Source: Serinus canaria
Lineage: Eukaryota; Chordata; Aves; Passeriformes; Fringillidae
Direction of reading: 5' to 3'
DNA: 64,000 nt
NCBI RefSeq assembly: GCF_022539315.1
Contig: NC_066342.1
Span: forward strand, 17,005,346 to 17,069,345
The notes under the pieces were generated by a model. The model was not told the origin of the DNA. It saw nothing but the letters and a program-made list of their open reading frames with translations, and did not search any database. Both the position numbers and the translations under genes were made by a program. Of this stretch, positions 12,542 to 23,242 are shown in pieces (position 1 is the first letter of the stretch; each line of letters opens with the position of its first letter).

Positions 12542-12985
12542 TCTTCGTTATTAACAATGATTAACTTTGAGTTCTCTTAAGCGTGCTTTTTGTTCTACTG
12601 AGGTGATAATTGAGCTACATTCTATTGATTTGAAATTCTTTTAGGGTTGAGCTCTACTGAGTTTATTTTGTTAAACTTTATTTCTGTCAAATTAATTTCT
12701 ACCAGGTTTGAGTGTTATTTAATCAGAGTTATTTTAGATTTTACTAGTAAGCTCTTCGGTGTTTTGCTTTGTTTCATTTTACCGTCAGAGATACATGAAT
12801 GTTTGGAAAATATTATCTCAACTTCTTCAGATAGTTACAGCTGATATATTTGTAGGAGAAGGGATTACAGATGACCTCGCCCCTGATAAGTCACAGCTGT
12901 GTTATGAGCATGATAAAAGAATAGGTTGGCTAGTCAGGGGAGGATCCTGAGGGAGAAGAAACTGAGGATGCTGGAGGACTGATTC
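12542..12985. repeat. T-rich degenerate repeat, right half, and short unique DNA
   Basis: Continues the ttaagtt-type words to about 12740, then passes into mixed sequence with no gene. Confidence 0.35.
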
Positions 12986-13330
12986 AGAATGGCTGGAGGA
13001 CTGACCAAATGGGAGAGAGACTTGCTGCTGTGAGGAACCTGCTGTGAGGTCAGTCTGGGTCTGCAGTTGGACCCTGCAGTTGGAGCTTGCAGTCAGAGTT
13101 GAGCTAGGTAAAATCCTGCAGTCAGGGGCTGCAAGGAATGCTTGCAGTGATAGTCTAGCAGGAAATAACCTCCAGTCAGAGTCTGCAAAGGAAACCTACA
13201 GTGGGAGTTTGCTGTAGTCAAAATCAGTGAGTAGTTAGTCAGGATGACTGAGTAATGAGAAAGAATAAACCAGGATCTTTTCACAATATTGAACAAGAGT
13301 CTGTGTCTTGACCCATTTCTATCTTAAATG
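12986..13330. repeat. Imperfect tgcagt-based repeat and LTR-like tail
   Basis: Words such as ctgcagttgga, cttgcagtcag and cctgcagtcagg recur at 15-25 base spacing through about 13210. A segment with aataaacc and agagtctgtgtc follows and resembles an LTR 3' end. No gene was seen. Confidence 0.35.
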
Positions 13331-13984
13331 TGAGGTCTGCTGCAACAATATTGATTACATAGTGTGAATTTACTTATTTTATAATAGGCATTATTCATAA
13401 GTTAATATTACTGTATTTATAGCTGGCTTTTCATATGCTTTACCATTTCTTTGTGTAGCTATCTACAAGACACGTGTCATTTCAGGATCCTTCTTTTTGG
13501 TTCTCTAGCTGCATATGTCTCCTTTGTCCAGGCTACGTTTCTGGCTAGTCTCTGCACTGGCTCTATGGTTTGATCCAGTGCTGTCTCATGATTTTAAAGT
13601 ATTTTTCAGAGTTCCAAGAAACGATATCTGAGCTTTGTTAGAAGCCTCCTCTGAACTGATGGTATTGTGACCTTTACTCTTAGTAATCGGATGCAGTTCC
13701 AGTTATTATTACACAAGTACTCCAGCAATTTGCTGTGTTTGAAGTATCTCTATCCTGAGGGAAACGTCAGAGGAAACCAGCTATTGGATGGTTTGATTAG
13801 TCTTTAACCTCAAGACCTTTACTCATAATTGCTATTCTTAAGAGCCTTCTTTTAAAATATTTTAGGGAATTCCCTCCCAGTTAGAGTTTAGGCAGTGGCC
13901 AGGCCTTGGCTCTACGTGGAATGGGGAATTTTGTCGCAGTCTGGCTCGCTGCGACCCTGAGCTTGGTTCAGCTGGGGGGAGTGT
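13331..13984. other. Anonymous DNA
   Basis: No gene, repeat family or regulatory site recognised. Frames are short. Confidence 0.3.
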
Positions 13985-14515
13985 GGCAAAAATAGAGGGA
14001 CAGGAATGATGGAGTTGCCCGAAAAATAAAGAACTTTAATAGCAAAATAACAAACACAGAAACTGCACGATCTGAGGGGCAAGATCCAAAGATGAAGGGG
14101 TGTGGTGAATGTAACAATATATAGGGGTATTCTTAGGGCAGGGATCCAATCACAAATGTGCACTAGGAATATGACCTTATATGTGACAAATTCCAAACCA
14201 ACTGAGAACAAGAACCAGAAACATGACCCATTATAGAATAATTCCATTAACAGACCATTAACATATCAACTCCCATGGCTACACTCTTCTTGCCATGACC
14301 TGACCAGATATCTACCTTTCAGTATCCTGCTTCCTATGGTCTCAGGTTGATGCCTCCTGTATATACCACCAAGGCTAAACCACTGTTCATCCCAGCCGGT
14401 TCCATTCCCACAGAATTTGCCAACAAACCTAGATGCTTTCTGCATCAAAACTAGATTCAAGTCATTTTGACTTGGCAATTTGACCCTCTATATATATGAC
14501 AGCTGGACCTATTTT
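13985..14515 (-). mobile_element. Possible LTR
   Basis: The minus strand has a TATA-like TATATATAGAGGG near 14495 and a possible variant signal TATTAAAG near 14035. This layout fits an LTR in minus orientation. Boundaries and target duplication were not found and no second copy lies in the window. Confidence 0.25.
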
Positions 14516-15557
14516 TAAAGTGAGCTTGGGAATTATTATCCGGAAATAATTATCCAAGTCCTCACTGAATCGAGGTCTGTCAGCTGTTTGCAGACTCTGG
14601 GGTGATGGTACAGTACTTCAGAGATTGCTATCTACCCAATTTCACATGTGTTAATAATTATGTCTATTATCTGAAATAGTCCTGATTGTTGTATCTGAAT
14701 TATTTCTAATTGCTGTAAGTTTCTGGTTTCACTACATATATTGTTTTATTTTGTTGTTACCTTCATGTTCATAGCAAGAGTGATGCATGCTGTTTTTTAA
14801 AAAAAAAGAAAGGGGAATTAGCTCCTAAAGAAGTCTGAAAAATGCAATATTTATACAAAAAATTTTAAAGGTTTTTAGGTGAGAGTCCTCAACTGAATGT
14901 CCAATGGCAAGGCCTAACTGATTCACTAACTTAAAGAGAAGATATGCATATGTTTTTATCATCAACAAGTTCAAAGTAGTCATCTATTCATTTCATCAGA
15001 CATCAATTGCCTTTGAAAAAATGAGGCCCAGTGAGAAGAGAAATGACCTAACCACCACTCAGTCTTCGTGGCCAGAACAGGAACAAAAGTAGGACTGTCA
15101 GAGCATAGCTGTGTCTGGAGACTTAGAGAGGCAACCTGCCAACAGAGGCCTCATGTCATCATCGTGGTATTGTGTTCCTACTAACCTTCTTCAGCTATTC
15201 CCTGTTCAAGGCTCCTAAAAAGAACATTCAGTGATGTCAAGGTCAACATTTCCAGCTAATGAACTTAATCCTACCTAAACAACATGATTCCTGAGTCCCA
15301 ACAATTTGGACTTTAGAACAATGGTCAATTATTTCTATTTCCGTAAGAGACATTGGACATTATGTTTTGTTTTCCCATGCTGTGAGACCCTGTGTCAGTG
15401 ACATAATTGGATTTAATAAGTTTTGTTGATTGTAATTGGTTTTTTATGTATCTTACCCTGTATATAATAGATAACCAGTGAAAACCTTAATGAGATAACA
15501 CCCTCACAAGAGTGAGCTGTTTTAACACCAGAACACATGAGCCTTTTTTAAAACAAT
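14516..15557. other. Possible provirus interior upstream of the 15570 LTR
   Basis: About 1 kb of AT-rich sequence leading directly into a polypurine tract and LTR. It should therefore be the 3' internal part of a provirus, but all frames are interrupted and no env or pol motif could be read. Confidence 0.3.
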
Positions 15558-15569
15558 GAAAGGGGGAGA
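15558..15569 (+). promoter_or_regulatory. Polypurine tract of the 15570 LTR
   Basis: GAAAGGGGGAGA lies immediately before TGTTGCAG. Retroviral polypurine tracts prime plus-strand synthesis exactly at the 3' LTR edge. It is nearly the same as the tract of provirus M on the other strand (58804 onward). Confidence 0.7.
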
Positions 15570-15977
15570 TGTTGCAGACAAGTAAAAGATGTTACAAAAG
15601 AAGGGTCTTACAAAATATAGGTTAGGCCCTGCTACTTTTGCTAAGCTAACAATAGCTTGCAAGTTCCCATGCAAAACAATCTTATGTATGAAAAGTTCCT
15701 TAACACAACAATCTATTATTGGGGAGAAAAACAAGTCTGCACCTTCATAAACAGTGGCTCTGTTCAGTGAGAACCCACAAAGGAAAAATGTAAATATCTG
15801 AATCTTAGCACGAACACACAAATCACCATCTGACCAATGAATGAAGTAGTAAAAAATCTACTAGCCAATTGGTGTTGCACACAAGGTCTGTGAAAACTGT
15901 ATAAAATGAGTTACGTGAATAAAGAATTTGTTTTTTCTCCATGAAGAAAATGGAGTCACAGCTGATTTATTGTAACA
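15570..15977 (+). mobile_element. 3' LTR of a class II-like provirus
   Basis: A 408-bp LTR with TG...CA ends (tgttgcag ... ttgtaaca), a TATA-like tataaaatgag near 15901 and aataaag near 15919. It follows a polypurine tract, which makes it a 3' LTR. No matching 5' LTR was found upstream. Downstream it abuts part of LTR-D, so it was inserted into or beside that repeat. Confidence 0.65.
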
Positions 15978-16070
15978 AAGGTGTATCCTTTTATAGCCTT
16001 TTAATAAATACCTACTTTATTCCTTTAACTCTGTCCAGCCTTTGTTCTAGGTCAGCCTCTCAAGGCATCA
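15978..16070 (+). mobile_element. LTR-D, 3' end fragment
   Basis: The 93 bp contains aataaatacctactttatt and ends in tctcaaggcatca. It is the reverse complement of the start of LTR-D2 at 45505. The rest of this LTR is displaced or lost at the junction with the 15570 LTR. Confidence 0.6.
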
Positions 16071-16550
16071 AATTGGCATAACAACTCTGTAATGATATGT
16101 ACTACACATCCATATGTCTTCATGGCAGCAACTGTTGTTAAGGTCAAGGTAGAGAATCACACATTTAACATGACTATTACTAATCCCTGTTATTTCAGTT
16201 GCATTACTAATCAGAATGTGTCCCAATTAAATTTCTCTGTTATTGTACTTATGCAAAGACGAGCAGAATTATGGCTTCTGGTGAATTTGACCCAAGAATG
16301 GGAAGGAGAATTAGGATTAGGACAAGTGGCAAGACTACTTAAAACACCCAAGAACAAATCAGACATTCATTGGATGGCTAATTGCCTTTATCATCTCTTT
16401 AATAATAATAGCATCTATGGCTGCTATCACAACAATAGCACTTAAAAAAGCCGTGCAAACTGCTCATGCTGTCAGCATGTTGCTCTCAGTCATTTGGGTG
16501 AGGGAAGGAGCTATCTCTGGGCCATTACCAGTGATTTAAAAGAGGCTCTG
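16071..16550 (+). pseudogene. env: Retroviral env remnant (HML/MMTV-like class II)
   Basis: A plus-strand frame at about 16071-16445 has several N-glycosylation sequons, paired cysteines (NPCYFSC) and an aliphatic stretch encoding MQRRAELWLLVNLTQEW. That layout is typical of the surface/transmembrane boundary of beta-like and HERV-K(HML)-like envelopes. A frame change near 16380 brings in a hydrophobic, alanine-rich segment (about 16385-16480) that would be the fusion-peptide region. Neither gag nor pol accompanies it. It is a broken fragment with frameshift and stops and cannot encode an envelope. Family assignment is by resemblance only. Confidence 0.55.
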
Positions 16551-17118
16551 TGGAGCGAGGTGACCAGGTGCACAGCGACCAGAAGCAGGCAAACAGGGGC
16601 ATGACACATTTGTGAAGGTGTGGCACAGCAGTTTGTGCAACAGTTCGCACCGGCAGGACAAGCAGGCAGGGTTGCAGCCACACCTTTTGTCGTGAGTTGC
16701 GTTCTGGTGGTAGTGTTCCTTGTCTTGTTATTTTAGCAATGGTTTCCAAACAGTCAAAACCTACTGTTAGTAAAAGTATAGCAATACAAACAGAGCCCTC
16801 AAAGAAGTACAAAGCTGTCCAAGCTACTGGCTGCAGGGAATGCCTGAGGCTGCTGGCAGTACCAGAGGATAGCGCAAAAGACTGCTGCATGCAGTGTGAA
16901 TAGGGGAATGATCTCCTCTGCCTGATGGCAGAGCTTAAGGAGGAAGTAGAAAGATTAAGAAGTATTAAGGAGAGTGAAAGATAAATAGACCAGTGGAGTC
17001 ACCAATGGACCCTTCCATCCCTGAGAGAAGCCAGCCAGGACTCAGAGTAGTTCCACACCTCTGACCATTAAACAGAAGGAGGAGATGAAGGGGAATGGAA
17101 ACAAGTCCCTATTTGGGG
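16551..17118 (+). pseudogene. CR1 LINE 5' region with ORF1 N-terminus
   Basis: The frame opens at ATG 16739 (MVSKQSKPTVSKSIAIQTEP...). It continues with a cysteine pair (GCRECLRL), then CMQCE, a stop at 16901-16903, and in-frame continuation MAELKEEVERLRSI, a short coiled coil. This pattern is characteristic of ORF1 of bird CR1 non-LTR retrotransposons, whose product is an RNA-binding chaperone-like protein. The preceding 180 bp is GC-rich and repeats gcaccgg/gcacagc words, as CR1 5' UTRs do. The copy is interrupted at 17119 by an LTR and carries at least two stops. No ORF2 was found after it. Confidence 0.65.
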
Positions 17119-17598
17119 TGTCCTGGTTTGAAAGACAGGTATCTGCCAAGGAAGGCAGGAACCTCCCTTGGAATAGAAAATATGACCCCCTTCTCTCCAA
17201 ATTATTATAACTTTGAAATTATGGGGCATACAGGCAAAGATATGGGAAAAGGAATATGTATATATAAAATGAGGCAAACAAACAACAACAATGGCAGCAA
17301 CAACAAACACCACCAGAAACCTAATAACAGCCTTCTCTCGGCTGTCAGGCACTTTCCCTTTTGGTGTAGTTCTGGTCACAGCTGGCAGGGCGCTATTAGC
17401 TCCCTGCTGGGCAGAGCAGGGCAGGTATGATGATTCCCCTGAAGCCGCAAGGGGGCACTATGGGGCAAGATCAGCCATCCCTCTACTCAGTTATTGGTGG
17501 GTGAGCTGGCAGAAGAGATACCAAAGGGGCTTCCTTTACAACCTCACAGGGGCAGCTGATCCAGGTGCCCCTCCGTATGCTGAAATGGGCTGTGGCAG
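17119..17598 (-). mobile_element. LTR-C type fragment
   Basis: Starts tgtcctggtttgaaagacagg, which is the reverse complement of the 3' end of LTR-C1 and C2, so it lies in the opposite orientation to them. It continues with attattataactttgaaatta and a gtgtagttctggtcacagc block, shared with 34679-35060 and 49285-50830. It stops at the inserted LTR-B3. Confidence 0.55.
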
Positions 17599-18574
17599 TG
17601 TCCTGGTTTAGGGCAAATTTTGGGAGGCATCCTGGATTGCCAAGCAAATTGTATTCTATTTGCCATCTGTATGGCAGTTGTCTTCTGTTAAGTGGGCAGT
17701 TTTCCTTATCTCTTCTACAACCACTTCTCCCTCTGGGGAGACATCTGCTGATAATAGGCTATTGAATGTCACTGCATGACTGATAAGAACTATAGCATCC
17801 CACTGTGAGATGCTCAGCCCAGAGGAAGGACAGAGGGAGGAGCCAAGCATTCCTACCCAGATAAAATCTTGAGATTCTGGAACACCAGCAGGGCTTCTCC
17901 ACTGGATTTCCCAGAGGAACAGCTGCCTCTTCCACTAGATCTTCAGAGGAAGACTACACCTTTCTACAGGATCCCTGCTCCAACAGAACCACACCTGACA
18001 CTCCAGGAGGACTGCAGCCACAGTTCCAATTGGACTGCTATCAGCACCCTGACCAACAGGGTGTCAGGTCGTGTTCTGACTCTGTCAGTGTTGTTTTAGT
18101 TTACTGCATTGTTTATTTTATCTTTTTATTTTCTTCCCAAATAAAGAACTGCTATTCCTGCTCCTATATTTTTGCCTGAGAGCCCCCCTTAATTTCAAAT
18201 TTATAACAATTTGGAGGGAGGGGGTTTACATTTTTCCATTTCAAGGGAGGCTCCTGCCTTCCTTAGCAGACACCTGTCTTTCCAAACCAAGACAGGAGGA
18301 AACTTCTGAAGTTGTCTTTTCTAAAAAGCAAATTCAAGCGGCCCCTTCCCCAGGCTTTTCAGGAGATAAACCTCCTTTGAGAAAAGTGGAAGAAACTGTT
18401 TATTTAACAAGCAAAGTACTCACAAACATGACAAAATGAATATTAAACAATGGAACCTCTTTCTATTCTGAAAAGATGGCAAATTCAGAGAGTCCTTTCT
18501 GCGGGGTGTAGCTTGGCTTGCTCAGTCTCTTATCAATCCCTCCTGTGCTGGAAAATGCTGTGTCCCAGGCCCTG
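17599..18574 (-). mobile_element. LTR-B3, split by LTR-C1 and cut by the gap
   Basis: The minus-orientation LTR-B begins with tgtcctggtttagggcaaa at 17599, is interrupted at 17623, and resumes at 18295 with ggaggaaacttctg. It then runs to the N gap at 18575. It includes the AATAAA complement in tgtttatttaac (18395-18410). The missing 5' portion lies in the gap. Confidence 0.75.
17628..18294 (+). mobile_element. Solo LTR-C1 inserted in LTR-B3
   Basis: A 667-bp LTR with a perfect 5-bp target duplication, ggagg (17623-17627 and 18295-18299). Its ends are catcctgg (TG mutated to CA) and accaagaca. An aataaagaactgc signal near 18141 supports plus orientation. The 5-bp duplication fits ERVL/ERV3-type integration. 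It matches LTR-C2 at 55662-56343 along its length. Confidence 0.85.
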
Positions 18575-19074
18575 NNNNNNNNNNNNNNNNNNNNNNNNNN
18601 NNNNNNNNNNNNNNNNNNNNNNNNNNNNNNNNNNNNNNNNNNNNNNNNNNNNNNNNNNNNNNNNNNNNNNNNNNNNNNNNNNNNNNNNNNNNNNNNNNNN
18701 NNNNNNNNNNNNNNNNNNNNNNNNNNNNNNNNNNNNNNNNNNNNNNNNNNNNNNNNNNNNNNNNNNNNNNNNNNNNNNNNNNNNNNNNNNNNNNNNNNNN
18801 NNNNNNNNNNNNNNNNNNNNNNNNNNNNNNNNNNNNNNNNNNNNNNNNNNNNNNNNNNNNNNNNNNNNNNNNNNNNNNNNNNNNNNNNNNNNNNNNNNNN
18901 NNNNNNNNNNNNNNNNNNNNNNNNNNNNNNNNNNNNNNNNNNNNNNNNNNNNNNNNNNNNNNNNNNNNNNNNNNNNNNNNNNNNNNNNNNNNNNNNNNNN
19001 NNNNNNNNNNNNNNNNNNNNNNNNNNNNNNNNNNNNNNNNNNNNNNNNNNNNNNNNNNNNNNNNNNNNNNNNNN
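18575..19074. other. Assembly gap, 500 N
   Basis: Exactly 500 undetermined bases, a conventional scaffold gap size. The real length is unknown. Open frames reported across it are meaningless. Confidence 0.98.
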
Positions 19075-19189
19075 GAGCTCATTTGTAGAAGGAAGTGGAG
19101 CAAGTGAACTAATATAGGAGCATATTGAAGCCAGTAGAACAATGCTCAGCACCTGGACTCTACGCTAATCCATCACGAAGCAGAGGACC

Positions 19190-19500
19190 TTGGATCGTGC
19201 CAGAGGGTCACAGAGACCTGATGAAAACCTTCCTGACTTCATCCCTGGGACCACTGACCCAATTCAAGAGAAGAATTGTGCATGTGTGAAGGACTAATAA
19301 TTTCATTTTAATACAAAGTGGGGATGGGAGGTACTGAGGTTATGCATAGTTAATATTTTGGGAAATAAATAGAGGGCAAAAATCCTTGTGCATTGCGGTC
19401 ACGTCTTTTGGGGATGACTCCTGTGCCACCTGCTGGTGTAATAAACATACTACTTTCCAACTTTGACTAGTTCGAGAGTCTTTGTCCATGATTTTCATTT
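19190..19500 (+). mobile_element. LTR-like repeat, first copy
   Basis: Shares a colinear series of words with 20320-20625: gaccactgacccaattc, taatttcattttaatac, gtaataaacatac and gttcgagagtc. The aataaa-then-gagagtctttg arrangement resembles an LTR 3' end. Ends and target duplication were not resolved. Confidence 0.4.
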
Positions 19501-19639
19501 TTAATGATGCAGTTTTCCACCCAGAAATGAGATTCCACAGCATCCTCAACAAACACACAAGTTAGTAGGACCTTTAAGGCTAACATTCTCTTGTTCTACT
19601 CTTGGTTAGGATGCTGTTACCAAAAATTCAGTAAAATAA

Positions 19640-20005
19640 AAAAAAACTCCTTAACACCTATGTAGCATTGAGAAGTAGGCATTCTTTATTGGGCTGGATG
19701 CATGGGGGGATAGCTCCTCCCATAGGAGGACATGCTGAGTACAAGAAAGTTTCTGTTTATATACTGTATTTTACATACATATTCATTGATTTTCCCAGAA
19801 TATTATAATAATTTCCCTGAAATCTTTAAAATATTTCCCTTTCCCTTTAAGCATGCTTTCTTCTGCCCTGGGGGTCTCTCTGGTGGTCCCTAGTGGTTGG
19901 GGACCCCAATGTTCCAGTTGACCTGGCAGAGTTGGCAGGGCACTGTGGCTGATTACTTTCCAGTTCTTCTAACAAAATGGGCATTGTGCAGGTCCATTGA
20001 GTCAA
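19640..20005 (-). mobile_element. LTR-I, minus copy
   Basis: The minus strand carries CCAATAAAGAATGCCTACTTCTC. Nearly the same motif occurs on the plus strand at 32774-32805, so these are inverted copies of one LTR family. Boundaries are approximate. Confidence 0.45.
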
Positions 20006-20319
20006 GAGGTTGAGCTAGGAATGCAGCTAAGATAGTGAAAATGACATATATTTTAATGAAAAGTTTAAATGAATTAAGAGGTTAAGTTAGAAATGTAGTT
20101 AGCAAAGACCACATATATCTTGATTTAAGCTGAACAAGGAAATTAATTGATACCAGGTGGGGATAACTGAAGCAAAGATGGAAATGACAGGGGTTACAGG
20201 AAGTATTGTAAAAGAGCAGGAACTGTAAATAGAACTGACTCCTAAGAGTAATCAAACTATGGAGGGAGGTTTGGACTGTGACCAGCAGGTCAAGAAGCCC
20301 TGCCAACTTGACATGGGTG

Positions 20320-20625
20320 AAGAGTTTACCATGAGGAAGATAATTTGCTTCCCTTTCAAGAACCCACTGACCCATTTCCAGAGACCACCGACTCAGTTAA
20401 AGAGGACAATTGCACAGCCATAATAGATATTCAGCTGATTTTAATACTAAATGGAGCAGGTAATATTGGAAACCATCTGAATATGTAAAACCTTTTTAGA
20501 TAAAGAGAAGACGAGAGCCTGTGATTCTTGGCACATGCCTTTGGAAATCTGCTTGTGCTCAGCACTGTAATAAATATACCTTCTTTTCAACTTTAATTAG
20601 TTGAAGAGTCGTCGGCCCGTGCATC
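20320..20625 (+). mobile_element. LTR-like repeat, second copy
   Basis: Diverged partner of 19190-19500, with the shared tail gtaataaatataccttcttttcaac and agttgaagagtc. The sequence 20006-20319 before it is probably more of the same repeat, but I cannot align it. Confidence 0.4.
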
Positions 20626-21068
20626 ACCATGGGCCAGTGGTTTTGGTAGAACAAGCATTGTGTCAGCTCACCAGGTGTACACAATTTATCACCTAGTAAC
20701 AATGGCAGGTGTTTGCCAAACTTCCCACATCTGAGTTTTTAAAATTTGACTTTTTTAAAATAAAAGTGAATTGCCTGTGGCATGCAAGTAATACATAATA
20801 GACCTTTTACTTTCTGTACTACTTGCATAGGAGAAAAGAACATGAAAATTGGCATACTTTGTACATGTGATCCAGCTGGGCGCATAGTCTCCAACATTCA
20901 GTAAAACCATTAAAAAAATCCCATTTTTATTATTCCCACATTCCTTATATGGAAAGATCTGCATGTTTGTGAAGATTTTATGCAATGCCTAGTGGTTAAA
21001 AGCAGTTTTCCCTCATAATGTCTAAAAGGTTTTTTTTTTAGCATTTGTAGTAGATTGACCTTGGCTGG
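20626..21068. other. Anonymous DNA
   Basis: AT-rich with short frames only. Nothing recognised. Confidence 0.3.
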
Positions 21069-21253
21069 TGTAGTGGGTTGACTTTGGTTCAGTGCCAGGT
21101 GCCCACTAAGTTGCTCTTGTGGGAACTCAGCACATCACTCCTGATGTCCAGAGCTACCGAGAGAACCCTTGGGGGGCTCGGGAGGTCTTGGAATGTTGCC
21201 AGAAGCACTTGGTGGCTTGATTTTGATCCATCTAGGGATGTGCCACCTGTGTA
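21069..21253 (+). mobile_element. LTR fragment of the TGTAGTGGGTTGAC family
   Basis: Begins tgtagtgggttgactttgg with gccaggtgcccactaag close behind, an opening I know from many bird ERVL-like LTRs. It is cut off at 21254 by LTR-E1. Confidence 0.5.
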
Positions 21254-21714
21254 TGAAGAGATGAAACCTGTGAGAATCACTCGGGTGTGAATGGTGAGGG
21301 GAAGACATAATTATAGGGTAAAACACAGATTTTGGGGTTTTGGTACGGGAGGGTTATGGAGACAAGATGGAGGAATCAGGGCGTGTCACAAGGCTCTTCT
21401 TTCTTCTTCTTGTCGTCCATCTTCTGTGGTGATGTTGGCACTTGTGGATTGGTCTGTGGTGAAGGTGCACGTGGTGACGAGGGTGATAGGTATTGGGAAT
21501 GAAGAGTAAATATGATATACGTAGTTTTTACTATAAAAGATGCAACTGCCTTGAGGGCGGTCAGAGCGCCTTTGGCTGCCGTGCTGGTCAGATCCAGGTC
21601 GGGCAGAGAAGGAACTTTGTAGATAAGAAATAATAAACAATTCTGAAGACCAAAAAAGCTAATGTCTAGACTCGTCCTTTGAGGCCCAGCGTGCAAAAAC
21701 CATCCTACACGTGT
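21254..21714 (+). mobile_element. LTR-E1 (class II type)
   Basis: Starts tgaagagatg. It contains the marker caagatggaggaatc (21364), a second block gtccatcttctg, and an aataataaacaattctg signal near 21630. The same order of blocks occurs in LTR-E2, E3 and E4. The 3' edge is approximate and no exact target duplication was found. Confidence 0.6.
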
Positions 21715-21884
21715 GTGGGAGCAGAGACAGACAGCCGAACCCCATACTCGATCACTCCCTTTCCCAGTGGGATGGGAGACAATAAGATGAAGAACAACCA
21801 GCGGGATTAGATAAGACAGTTTTATTACAGTGAAAGAAAGAAAGAAGCAAGATTTTGTGCATGCATAAGCTAAAGAAAAAAAAG

Positions 21885-22265
21885 TCAATGTCTACTTCCT
21901 ATTAGCAGCAATGTTCAGACACTTCCCAGGAAGCAGGGCTTCAGTATGCAGAATGGTTTCTTCAGAAGGCAAATATTGAGGAATGACAAATGCCCTCCTT
22001 CCTCCTCTCTCCCTTATCTTTATATATCTGAGCTGACTTCTCATGGTATGGAATATCCCTTTGGCTAATTTGGGTCAGCTGGCCTGGTTGTGTCCCCTCC
22101 TAGGATCTTGCCCACTCCCATCCCCTTTGATGGGGGAAGGAATGTCAGAGGGACAGCACTGCATGGCAGTAGCCAAAACACTGGTTTGTTATTAACATCT
22201 TTCCCACTACCAATGCAAAGCACAGCGCTGTGAGGGCTGCTAAGGAAAAATGAACTCAGTCAGGC
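21885..22265. repeat. Repeat J, first copy
   Basis: Shares cttcc..tagcag.aatgttca...cacttccc.gga, gggcttcagta, ttatcaacatc-like and accaatgcaaagc blocks with 31985-32345 in the same orientation. Both copies end near a gtgagggct word. It is probably an LTR of a family I cannot name. Confidence 0.45.
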
Positions 22266-22851
22266 CAAATACAACATTGCAGATCTCTGAGTGTGCTTGC
22301 TGCTATGTAAATGCCTCTGATTCTTGTCAAATTACTGGATTCTATAGGATCTTTAACAATGGGGTTTTGATGTCTGATTATATTGGGAGGGGACTTTTTA
22401 TTGTTCTTTTTGGTTGTTTTTGAACTAGCTACCTTTTTAGCTTACTGATATTAATGATTCTGCTTGCTGTTTCACAACTGCATAATCTCTGGATCATTGA
22501 GTAGTTTTCCTTGGAGAAGGAACCTTATCCATCTTTGTTTTCTGATTATAGATTATTTGCAGAAAAGAAAGACTAAAGTTATCACTGTGACTTTTCAAGG
22601 TATGTCTGTGTTTACATACTTAATTATTTGAAAGAGGTGCAGGATTTTTGATATGAGAAGTTAGCTGTGGCACCTTTACTTCTCTGTTTGCTTTTTTGCC
22701 ATTTCCATCATCTTGACTAAGCTGTTAGGCACTCTGGAAAAAAAAACATGCTAGGAAGATAGATTTGTCTAGTTTGAAAAGAGAATGAAAATAAATCCCA
22801 TCTGGGTAGAGAGTTGTGTCCTTGGAGGGGGCAAATTCTGAATTGCCTTAG
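22266..22851. other. Anonymous DNA
   Basis: AT-rich. No gene, repeat or site recognised. Confidence 0.3.
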
Positions 22852-23236
22852 TGTCACCATTGAGTCAGGAACAGGAATGAAGGCGGCAAAACTCCATGCA
22901 TTTTAAGAAGGCATAAAAGCTCACTCTATTACAAAACTTCACGTTTTTATAAGCAACATCATTCACTCAAAATATGATTGGTTCTTAATAACACCTGTCA
23001 CCCAATTGGTTAATTAGGAACAGCACCATCTTTCCATAAACATCATGTAGAACACATTCCACATGTTCACAAACACCAGCTGGGAACACATTCCACATGT
23101 TCACAAACACCAGCTGCAGAGACTTAAGATAAGAATTGTTTTAATTCCTTCTCTGAGCATTCCCATTGCTTTCCCCAGGACAATGCCTGGGAAAGTTATC
23201 TGTTTCTCTCTTTCTGACTAAACTGTCACATCCACA
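22852..23236 (-). mobile_element. Solo LTR, distant LTR-A relative, with 34-bp tandem duplication
   Basis: A 385-bp LTR whose minus strand starts TGTGGATGTGACAG and ends GGTGACA. Near-matching 6-bp flanks are ccttag (22846-22851) and tcttag (23237-23242). The minus strand has TTATAAAAACG as a TATA box and the ACAATTCTTATCTTAAG block shared with LTR-A. In its U3, a 34-bp unit is duplicated head to tail (23050-23083 and 23084-23117), differing only at the last base. Duplicated units of this kind in U3 often carry transcription-factor sites. Confidence 0.75.
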
Positions 23237-23242
23237 TCTTAG

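Noticed and set aside
18450..19152. Long frames across the N gap
   Set aside because: They consist almost entirely of undetermined residues.
23050..23117. CRISPR-like repeat
   Set aside because: Only two adjacent units without spacers, inside an LTR of a vertebrate genome. It is a simple tandem duplication.
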